DNA of 64,000 bases, taken from the NCBI RefSeq assembly GCF_049897565.1, contig NZ_JAFCWM010000002.1, positions 1-64,000 on the forward strand. The letters run 5' to 3'. Below are positions 31,522 to 38,464 of the stretch, one piece after another. This stretch comes from JAFCUW01 sp049897565. Lineage in GTDB: Bacteria; Pseudomonadota; Gammaproteobacteria; Burkholderiales; Burkholderiaceae_D. The translations under genes were made by a program, and so were the position numbers. The first letter of the stretch is position 1. Every line of letters begins with the position of its first letter. The notes under the pieces were generated by a model. It did not search any database, was not told the origin of the DNA, and saw nothing but the letters and a program-made list of their open reading frames with translations.

Positions 31522-32823
31522 CTATAAGACCGAAAGACCCAGCCCACGTTCGAATTGCTCGAGAAAACGGGATGGAGCGTTCGATTGGGCCCCGCTGGAC
31601 CGGTCCATATGGATGACGAGCCGGTCGCGTTTGACCGGATCGCTCAGTATTTCCAGCAGCCCGAGCAAGGCGGCGCCGCTTAACTCGACGTCATAGTCGC
31701 AGTTTTCCAAGAAAAGAAACGCCTCCTCATACAGCCGGTCAGTATTGCCAGCTTCGTGGTAATGCCTGAGGAGGAAGAAGAGGTCTGGGGCGTCCTTGTT
31801 GTCGAGCAATCCCCTGTCGTTCCAGGCCAAGAGCTTGAGGGCCGCCAGCGCAGGTATCGAAACGACGTTGACGATAAGGCGGTGACCCACGTCTACTTGC
31901 ACTGCCGATCTGAGCGCTTCGGGATATCCGATCACATTCATTACGACGGCCATATCTGGTGGCCAGGCGATCGTGTTTGCATTGTTCTCGATTGCGCCGA
32001 ACGGAATGAGATCGAGCGGGTATGCGCCTCCAAATTGGGGGCGCTGATAATAAAGTCGATGCGCCGCGCCCTCCGCTGCCTGGAAATCGCCGCGATCGAA
32101 AGAGATGGGATCAGGCGTCGTGAAACGAAATTTCTTCAGCTTCGGCCGCAGTCGGCTCATGTACCCGGTTGCCCATTCGCTCAACATGACCTCGGGCGAA
32201 ATAATGATACGCCGCCCGTCGGGTGCGGTGCCGATAAAGCCACGCGCGTCCAACACCTCGAGCACCTTTCCGATCGCTCCGGTGGATACGCGCGTGGATA
32301 TAGAAATGTCTCGGTAGGGAGCGTTCAACATAGACGGGCTGGCGAGGAAAGCGAACATCATGCGTATGGCTGCGGGCGTGATCGTCATCTCGCGTTCGGC
32401 GAATAGCGAGCCCTTCTCGAGCTTTCGTCCAGTAACATTGATCAGTATGCCCTGTCCGTCCGTCACATAGGCGTTGCCGGCAGTATCGATGAACTGGATG
32501 TCCAGTTCACGGCAGCGGGACGCCATTGCATCGGTCAGAGGACCTGACACGAGCAAGGTTGACTGGTCGACGACAGATCTGGCTTTGAGGTCATCCAGGA
32601 CCAGGTAGCGATCAATTTTTTGCTTGAGTTCGCAGCGGTAGTGCAGCGTCTTTCCCGCGACCTCGAGTGCAACAGCGACTTGCGTCCCGCCGACATTATC
32701 AATAAGTCTCTTGCCGGCGATTCCAGTGGCCTCGCGCAAGCCGCCTAACGCGTCTTCTATCAAGCCCGCTGCCGACACAGACAGGACAGAAATATCGTTC
32801 TGAATAAAAAGTTGAACAGTCAA
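31522..32823 (-). CDS. fusion of AbiEi-like antitoxin and C-terminal part of an AbiEii-like nucleotidyltransferase
   Basis: Translation from a TTG at 32823 (LTVQLFIQNDISVLSV) gives 433 aa; the frame is open further up but there overlaps the patatin gene. Residues about 1-220 match the AbiEi type IV antitoxin/regulator layout (DUF2186 type): an N-terminal region with ALGGLREATGIAGKRLIDNV, then a winged helix (ITPAAIRMMFAFLASPSMLN) ending SRLRPKLKKFRF. From about residue 240 the sequence becomes the C-terminal portion of COG4849-type nucleotidyltransferases (AAHRLYYQRPQFGGAYPLDL, IAWPPDMAVVMNVIGYPEAL, ALKLLAWNDRGLLDNKDAPD). The GS-D-D catalytic segment expected before this is missing. An in-frame deletion that joined antitoxin and toxin is the simplest explanation. 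The gene is less GC-rich than its neighbours. Confidence 0.65.
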   Translation of the reverse strand: MTVQLFIQNDISVLSVSAAGLIEDALGGLREATGIAGKRLIDNVGGTQVAVALEVAGKTLHYRCELKQKIDRYLVLDDLKARSVVDQSTLLVSGPLTDAMASRCRELDIQFIDTAGNAYVTDGQGILINVTGRKLEKGSLFAEREMTITPAAIRMMFAFLASPSMLNAPYRDISISTRVSTGAIGKVLEVLDARGFIGTAPDGRRIIISPEVMLSEWATGYMSRLRPKLKKFRFTTPDPISFDRGDFQAAEGAAHRLYYQRPQFGGAYPLDLIPFGAIENNANTIAWPPDMAVVMNVIGYPEALRSAVQVDVGHRLIVNVVSIPALAALKLLAWNDRGLLDNKDAPDLFFLLRHYHEAGNTDRLYEEAFLFLENCDYDVELSGAALLGLLEILSDPVKRDRLVIHMDRSSGAQSNAPSRFLEQFERGLGLSVL

Positions 32824-32833
32824 GCGTGTACGG

Positions 32834-35107
32834 TTACCAGCTCGGCCCGAGGAACAGATACATCGTGCGGTTGCCGTCGCGGGTGGCGCCGGCGCCCAGA
32901 TACGCCGGGCCGAAACGGGTGTCGACGGCGACGAAGACGCTGGCGGCCTGCTTGCGCGAACTGCTGCGAATCGACAGGTCCTGGTCGAAGCCGCCGCCGG
33001 TCTCGAGCGAGAAGCCGGCGCGCACCGTGCCGCCCAGGGTGACGGGCAAGGCGCCGACGCGGCGCGCCAGCACCAGGCGGGCAAACGCGATGGTGCGGCC
33101 CTGCACCGAGTCGGCGGCGGTGCCCGACAGGCGCAGGAAGCCGCCCAGGTTCAGCGGCGCGGCGCCCTGCTGCGCGTGGGCCCATTCGCCGTACAGGTGG
33201 CCGGCCCAGTTTTCGGTGTGCAGCGCCGCCATGCCCACCAGCGACGAGCGCGCCAGCGACTCGCCGCTGTTGCTGCCGGGCGAGCGCTCGAGCGAGGCGT
33301 CGAGCAGGTAGCCGCGGCTGGGAAAGCCGAGCGAGTCGAGCGTATCGACCCGGTAGCGCAGGAACTGGGTGGTGTCGAACGCGCGCTCGGTCGGCGTGCC
33401 GGCCACTTCCGGCACCACCACGCGGGTGCCGGCGCTGCGGCGGGTGACGCCGACCTGGGCGTCGCCCCAGTTGCCCAGCTGGCGCCCCAACGTGACGCTG
33501 GCGCTGCGCGCGTTGTAGCCGATGCGCGACAGGCGGCGGCCGTCGGCGAACACGTCGCCCGAGGACGAACCGTACTGCAGCGACGGCGCCACGTACCAGC
33601 TGGAACCGGCGCCGAGCGGCTGCCAGAACTGCACGCCGACGTCGCGCTTGTCGCCGATGCCCATCACGGCGCGCACTTCGGCGCCCCAGCGGTTGACCGA
33701 GGTGCGCACGTACATCAGTTTCAGGGCGAAGGTATTGGCGTCGGCAAAGTCGCTGCCCAGCTCGAGGCCGACGCGCAGCCGGTCGCTGGCCCATTCGGCT
33801 TCGGTGGCGCGGATCAGCACGCTGCGCTTGCCGTCCTGGTCGCCGATGTCGGTTTCGACCCGCGCCAGGTCGCCGCGCCCGTACAGCGCATCGGCGGCGC
33901 GGCGCACCTGCGCGACGGTGACGCCGTTGCCTTCGACCAGGCCGGACTGCACCACCAGCGCCTGCGGGTTGATGCGCCCGGAACTGGTGGCGTCGACCTT
34001 TGCCAGCGGCAGCGCGCCGTCCTGCAGCGCCGGCGGCGCCAGCCGGCCGTTTTCGAACAGCGCGTACTGCTTCGCCTCCATCGCCAGCGGCGCCAGCCGC
34101 GCGGCCAGCGCGCGGGCAGCGCGTTCGCCGGCGGCGATCGCGTCGGCGGACTGGGCGAAGTCGAGAAAGCCGACGCCGTCGAGCTCGGGCGCGACGAGGA
34201 TATCCTGCGGCTGCAGTTCCTTGACCGAGCGCTGGACGTTCTGTTCGGTCAGGATGTTGAGCATCTGCTGGGCCACGCCGAGCGCGCTGCCGAGCTCCTT
34301 TTCCGGCGCCAGCGCGGTGCCGACGTTGACGGCGATGACGATGTCGGCGCCCATTGCGCGCGCCAGGTTGACCGGCAGGTTGCGCACCAGGCCGCCGTCG
34401 ACGACCAGCCGGCCGTCTACCCGCACCGGGGCGAATACGCCGGGCACCGCCAGCGACGCGCGCATCGCCAGGAACAGCGGCGTGTCGACCAGCTCGACCG
34501 GCTGGCCGGTCAGCAGGTCCGAGGCGACCGAGCGGAACGGCAGCGCCAGCTGGCTGACGGCCAAGTCGCGGGTGCCGGCCGGCAGCAGGCGGCCAAGCGC
34601 CTGCTCCAGCGCGGCGTTGCCGGCCGCCGACGGCGGCAGCGACAGGCCGCGCGAATTGACGCCAAATTCAATGCGCGAGGGCAGCAGCACGTCTTCCTCG
34701 CGGCGGCGAAACGCCAGCTGGTCGCGCGCCGGGCGGTCGGCCACGACCTGCTCCCAGTCGGTGTCGCGCGCCATCCGTTCGAGGTCGGCCACCGAGGCGC
34801 CGGCCGCATACGCGCCGCCGACCACGCTGCCCATGCTGGTGCCGACCACCAGGTCGACCGGCACGCGCAGTTCGCGCAGCACGCGCAGCACGCCGATGTG
34901 GGCGAAGCCGCGCGCGCCGCCGCCCGACAATACCAGCGCGATGCGCGGGCGCGCCGCCGGCGCCGCAGTCGGCGCATCAGCCTGCTCGGCGCCGGCCTGC
35001 GCCGGCAAGGCGACGGCCAGCAGCAACGCGCAGGCGCCGCGCACGACATCGGCGGTCACAACGTGGGACAGTCTCGGGCTTGGGCGCAGGCGCAAAAGGC
35101 TGGGCAC
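32834..35107 (-). CDS. patatin-like phospholipase with C-terminal Omp85-type barrel (PlpD-like, type Vd)
   Basis: A 757-aa outer-membrane-associated lipase. The start is GTG at 35107, 6 bases after gspC; the signal peptide ends about ALPAQAGA. The patatin domain (about residues 50-250) has the oxyanion motif SGGGARGF, nucleophile GTSMGS and the DGG dyad (VVDGGLVRN). A POTRA-like region (about 340-420) leads to a beta-barrel (about 430-757) ending MYLFLGPSW. This is the layout of PlpD, in which one chain makes its own outer-membrane pore and exposes a phospholipase A. It is the last gene of the type II secretion operon. Whether the two are functionally linked is unknown. The start codon choice is uncertain. 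Confidence 0.88.
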   Translation of the reverse strand: MPSLLRLRPSPRLSHVVTADVVRGACALLLAVALPAQAGAEQADAPTAAPAARPRIALVLSGGGARGFAHIGVLRVLRELRVPVDLVVGTSMGSVVGGAYAAGASVADLERMARDTDWEQVVADRPARDQLAFRRREEDVLLPSRIEFGVNSRGLSLPPSAAGNAALEQALGRLLPAGTRDLAVSQLALPFRSVASDLLTGQPVELVDTPLFLAMRASLAVPGVFAPVRVDGRLVVDGGLVRNLPVNLARAMGADIVIAVNVGTALAPEKELGSALGVAQQMLNILTEQNVQRSVKELQPQDILVAPELDGVGFLDFAQSADAIAAGERAARALAARLAPLAMEAKQYALFENGRLAPPALQDGALPLAKVDATSSGRINPQALVVQSGLVEGNGVTVAQVRRAADALYGRGDLARVETDIGDQDGKRSVLIRATEAEWASDRLRVGLELGSDFADANTFALKLMYVRTSVNRWGAEVRAVMGIGDKRDVGVQFWQPLGAGSSWYVAPSLQYGSSSGDVFADGRRLSRIGYNARSASVTLGRQLGNWGDAQVGVTRRSAGTRVVVPEVAGTPTERAFDTTQFLRYRVDTLDSLGFPSRGYLLDASLERSPGSNSGESLARSSLVGMAALHTENWAGHLYGEWAHAQQGAAPLNLGGFLRLSGTAADSVQGRTIAFARLVLARRVGALPVTLGGTVRAGFSLETGGGFDQDLSIRSSSRKQAASVFVAVDTRFGPAYLGAGATRDGNRTMYLFLGPSW

Positions 35108-35113
35108 GCGGGC

Positions 35114-35779
35114 TTACTGAAGCTGCGAAGGTGCGCCGTTCGGATTGACGGCGCGCGTTGGCGGCGCCATCTGCACCGGTGCCGGCGCAGGCTGCGCCTG
35201 CTGCTGCTGCGGCAGGACCGGGCCCATCTGAAGCTGCTGCTGTTGCTGCTGTTGCTGCTGTTGCTGCGGTGGCGGCGGCGGTTGTTGTTGCGGTTGTTGT
35301 TGTTGCTGTTGCTGCTGCTGCGCCTGTTGCGGCTGGGACTGTTGCTGCTGGCCCGGCAGCGGCGACGGCGGCACGCCGTTGGAAGCGCGGGTGTCGGTGG
35401 CCAGTTCGATGCGCTTGAGGACGCCACCGTCGGACAGCATCACGTAGCGCGGGTGCACTTCGCGCACGGTGACGCCGGCGACGACTTCCTTGCCCAGCTT
35501 GAGCGCCTTGGGCGGCGCGCCGTCGGCGACGATGATGGCCACGCTCTCGCGCCCGGCCGCAACGACCCCGGTCAGCTGGTAATTGGCGGCCACCGCGGCC
35601 GAGGCCTGGCCGCCGAACAGGGTGGCGGCGGCGTCGATGCCCGGCTGCGGCATCGACGCCGGCGCGGCCGCCGCCAGCGGGCGCTGGGCCGGCTGGTACA
35701 GCTGCATGACCCAGTAGACGACCGAGACCGACAGCAAGATCAGGGCAAGCAGGGTTAATACTAGTGGCATACGCTTCAT
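35114..35779 (-). CDS. gspC: type II secretion protein GspC with polyglutamine tail
   Basis: The ATG at 35779 has AAGG 6 bases upstream; an ATG two codons earlier is too close to it. The 221-aa product has one inner-membrane helix (about residues 4-24) and the periplasmic homology region (YQLTGVVAAGRESVAIIVAD...VREVHPRYVMLSDGGVLKRI), which contacts the GspD N-domains. There is no PDZ domain; residues from about 145 onward are Gln/Pro low complexity with runs of 10-12 Gln. GspC normally opens the operon; here it closes it, behind gspF. The tail replaces the usual C-terminal domain and may be a flexible periplasmic arm. The assignment rests on the homology region and context. Confidence 0.88.
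   Translation of the reverse strand: MKRMPLVLTLLALILLSVSVVYWVMQLYQPAQRPLAAAAPASMPQPGIDAAATLFGGQASAAVAANYQLTGVVAAGRESVAIIVADGAPPKALKLGKEVVAGVTVREVHPRYVMLSDGGVLKRIELATDTRASNGVPPSPLPGQQQQSQPQQAQQQQQQQQQPQQQPPPPPQQQQQQQQQQQLQMGPVLPQQQQAQPAPAPVQMAPPTRAVNPNGAPSQLQ
35195..35354. repeat. CAG/CAA trinucleotide repeat tract inside gspC
   Basis: Dense runs of CTG/TTG (CAG/CAA on the coding strand) code for the Gln tracts of GspC. Long stretches such as 35233-35265 and 35281-35330 are nearly pure trinucleotide repeat with interruptions of GGC/GGT (Pro codons on the coding strand). Length changes by slippage would stay in frame. Confidence 0.85.
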
Positions 35780-35802
35780 CGACATCCTTCAGGTTCCCTC
35801 GG

Positions 35803-37023
35803 TTACCGCACCAGCTGGTTGATTTCGATGATCGGCATCAGCACCGCCAGCACGATCAGCAGCACCACCACGCCCATCACCAGGATCAGCACCGGCTCGA
35901 GCAGGCCGGCAATGGTCAGCGCGCGCCGTTCGAGGTCGGCCTGCTGGGCGCTGGCCGCGCGCTCGAGCATGGCCGGCAGCTCGCCGGTGATTTCGCCGGC
36001 GCGGATCATGTGGATCAGCATCGGCGGGAAGTATTTTTGCGCCGACAGCGCGCGCGCCAGGCTGACGCCTTCGCGCACGCTGGCGCTGGCCTCCTCGACC
36101 AGGTCCTTCATCGCCACGTTCGACAGCGTGTCGCGGCTGGTGTCGAGCGCGCGCAAAATCGGCACGCCGGAACCGGTGGTGATCGCCAGCGTGCTGGCAA
36201 AGCGCGCAGTGTTCATGCTGCGCTCGAACTTGCCGTACACGGGCGCATCTAACAGCCACAGATGAAAGCGCTTCTTGAGGTCCGGGTTTTTCAGCGCGCG
36301 GCGCCACAGGAAGCCGGCGCCGATCAGGATTGCCGCCAGGTAGATGCCGTAGGCGCGCATGAAGTTCGACAGCGCCAGCATCATCACCGTCAGCAGCGGC
36401 AGCTTTTGCTTGGTGTTGGCGAACACCGAGACGATCTGCGGCACCACGTAGGTGAGCAGGAAAATGACGATCGCGAACGCCACCACGGTGACGATGGCCG
36501 GGTAGATGAACGCGAGGCGCACCTTGGCGACCAGCGCGTTGCTGCGTTCGATGTAGTCGGCCAGGCGCGACAACACGCGCGCGAGCTGGCCGATCTGCTC
36601 GCCCGAGGCGACCAGCGCGCGGTAGATTTCGGCGAAGTCGCGCGGGTGGCGCGACAGCGCGTCGGAGAACGAGGCGCCGCCCATCACTTCGGAGCGGATC
36701 GAGGCGACCAGGTCGCGCACGTACGCGCGTTCAGCCTGCTCGAGCAGCGCGGTGAAAGCCTGTTCGAGCGGCAGGCCGGCTTCGAGCAGGCTGGCCAGCT
36801 GGCGGGTAAACAGCGCCAGCTCGATCTGCGACAGGCGCTCGCCGAAGCCGCGGCTCTTGGCGACGCCGGCGGCATCGAGCTGGGTGGCGATGGCGTCGAC
36901 CATCAGCGGCGTCAGGCCCTGGCTGCGCAGGTCGGCGCGCGCGGAGCGGGGGTTGTCGGCGTTGACGACGCCCTTGCGGGTGGCGCCGCCGGCATCGACG
37001 GCTTCGTAGCGGAAAGCGGGCAT
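35803..37023 (-). CDS. gspF: type II secretion inner-membrane protein GspF
   Basis: A 406-aa platform protein with two T2SSF domains (residues about 70-193 and 272-395) and three transmembrane segments (about 170-190, 225-245, 375-395). Hallmarks are the MPAFRYEAVDAGGATRKG start, FTRQLASLLEAGLPLEQAF, and in the second half FASTLAITTGSGVPILRAL. It transmits the motion of the GspE ATPase to pseudopilus assembly. gspE ends 6 bases upstream and gspC starts 23 bases downstream, so all are co-transcribed. Length is typical (about 400 aa). Confidence 0.96.
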   Translation of the reverse strand: MPAFRYEAVDAGGATRKGVVNADNPRSARADLRSQGLTPLMVDAIATQLDAAGVAKSRGFGERLSQIELALFTRQLASLLEAGLPLEQAFTALLEQAERAYVRDLVASIRSEVMGGASFSDALSRHPRDFAEIYRALVASGEQIGQLARVLSRLADYIERSNALVAKVRLAFIYPAIVTVVAFAIVIFLLTYVVPQIVSVFANTKQKLPLLTVMMLALSNFMRAYGIYLAAILIGAGFLWRRALKNPDLKKRFHLWLLDAPVYGKFERSMNTARFASTLAITTGSGVPILRALDTSRDTLSNVAMKDLVEEASASVREGVSLARALSAQKYFPPMLIHMIRAGEITGELPAMLERAASAQQADLERRALTIAGLLEPVLILVMGVVVLLIVLAVLMPIIEINQLVR

Positions 37024-37029
37024 CTGGTC

Positions 37030-38451
37030 TTAGTCCTTGGTCACGCGCAGCAGTTCGGCCTGGGTGGTGGTGCCGTTCTGCAGCCACCGTTCGCCGTCCT
37101 CGCGCATGGTCTTCATGCCGTGCCGCTGGGCGGCGCCGCGGATGTCGGCTTCGGAGGCGCGGTTGTGGATCTGGGCGCGGATGTCGTCGGTCGTCTCGAG
37201 CAGCTCGTAGACGCCGACCCGGCCCTGGTAGCCGGTGTGGCCGCACTTGTCGCAGCCGACCGATCGCCAGTACTGGCCGTCGGGCTGCTTGCAGCTTTCG
37301 CACAGTTTGCGCACCAGCCGCTGCGCCATCACGCCGAGCAGCGACGACGACAGCAGGAACGGCTCGATCCCCATGTCGAGCAGGCGCGTGACCGCCGCGG
37401 CCGAGTCGTTGGTGTGCAAGGTCGCCAGCACCAGGTGGCCCGTCAGCGACGCCTGCACCGCGATCTGCGCCGTTTCGAGGTCGCGGATCTCGCCGATCAT
37501 GATGACGTCCGGGTCCTGGCGCAGGATCGCCCGCAGCGCCTTGGCAAAACTCATGTCGATGCGGGCATTGACCTGGGTCTGGCCGACGCCGATCAGGTCG
37601 TACTCGATCGGGTCTTCGACGGTCAGGATGTTGGTGGTCGACGCGTTCAGCCGCGACAGCGCCGCGTACAGGGTGGTGGTCTTGCCCGAACCGGTCGGGC
37701 CGGTCACCAGCACGATGCCGTGCGGCTGGTTGATCATGCGGTCGAACTGCGGCAGCAGCGACGGGCTCATGCCCAGGTGCGACAGGTCGAGGCGGCCGGC
37801 TTCCTTGTCGAGCAAACGCAATACGGCGCGCTCGCCGTGGCCGGTGGGCAAGGTCGACACGCGCACGTCGACCGGTTTACCGCCGACGCGCAAGGTGATG
37901 CGGCCGTCCTGCGGCAGGCGCTTTTCGGCGATGTCGAGCTGCGACATGATCTTGATGCGCGAAATGAGCGAGGCGTGGATCGCCTTGCGCGGGCGCACCA
38001 CGTCGCGCAGCGCGCCGTCGATGCGAAAGCGCACCACCGAGGTCTGCTCGAACGGCTCGATGTGGATGTCGGAGGCGCCTTCGCGCAGCGACTGCGTCAG
38101 CAGCGCATTGATCATGCGGATCACCGGCGCGTCGTCGGACGACTCGAGCAGGTCCTCGATGGCCGGCACGTCCTGCAGCAGCTTGGTCAGGTCGAGGTCG
38201 GCGTCGAACTCGTCGACCACCTGCGAGGCGTCGCCGCCGGCGCCGGCGTAGGCGGTGGCAATGGCCGCCTCGAGGTCGGCGCGCTCCATGCGGCGCAGCG
38301 CGACGCGGCCGAAACGGCGCGACACTTCGGCAATCGCCGTCGGCGCGGTCGCGCCCGACACCCACACCTCGATCGCATCGGCGCCGCCGTCGACGCTCTT
38401 TGCCAGCACGCCGAAATCGCGGGCAAAGGCATAAGGCAACAAATTACTCAT
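37030..38451 (-). CDS. gspE: type II secretion ATPase GspE
   Basis: The 473-aa cytoplasmic hexameric ATPase that powers pseudopilus growth. The N-terminal domain that binds GspL (about residues 1-100) is followed by the Asp box ASDIHIEPFEQTSVVRFRIDG, Walker A GPTGSGKT (251-258), LTVEDPIEYDL, Walker B DPDVIMIGEIRD and the HTNDSA His box. A tetra-cysteine zinc module is intact: Cys383, Cys386 (CESC) and Cys399, Cys402 (CDKC). All catalytic elements are present. It lies 13 bases downstream of gspD. Confidence 0.97.
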   Translation of the reverse strand: MSNLLPYAFARDFGVLAKSVDGGADAIEVWVSGATAPTAIAEVSRRFGRVALRRMERADLEAAIATAYAGAGGDASQVVDEFDADLDLTKLLQDVPAIEDLLESSDDAPVIRMINALLTQSLREGASDIHIEPFEQTSVVRFRIDGALRDVVRPRKAIHASLISRIKIMSQLDIAEKRLPQDGRITLRVGGKPVDVRVSTLPTGHGERAVLRLLDKEAGRLDLSHLGMSPSLLPQFDRMINQPHGIVLVTGPTGSGKTTTLYAALSRLNASTTNILTVEDPIEYDLIGVGQTQVNARIDMSFAKALRAILRQDPDVIMIGEIRDLETAQIAVQASLTGHLVLATLHTNDSAAAVTRLLDMGIEPFLLSSSLLGVMAQRLVRKLCESCKQPDGQYWRSVGCDKCGHTGYQGRVGVYELLETTDDIRAQIHNRASEADIRGAAQRHGMKTMREDGERWLQNGTTTQAELLRVTKD

Positions 38452-38464
38452 CGGTACTGCCTTT

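Noticed and set aside
32824..33084. N-terminal extension of the AbiEi fusion protein
   Set aside because: It overlaps the end of the patatin gene on the same strand and translates to Arg/Ala/Ser low complexity.
35195..35354. A CRISPR array or tandem-repeat locus
   Set aside because: The repetition is a coding CAG/CAA trinucleotide tract; no spaced direct repeats of CRISPR type occur anywhere in the window.
33176..35758. An 860-codon plus-strand frame opposite the patatin and gspC genes
   Set aside because: Low-complexity His/Arg/Ala translation and a poly-Leu tract that is simply the complement of the CAG repeat; the minus-strand genes carry clear motifs.
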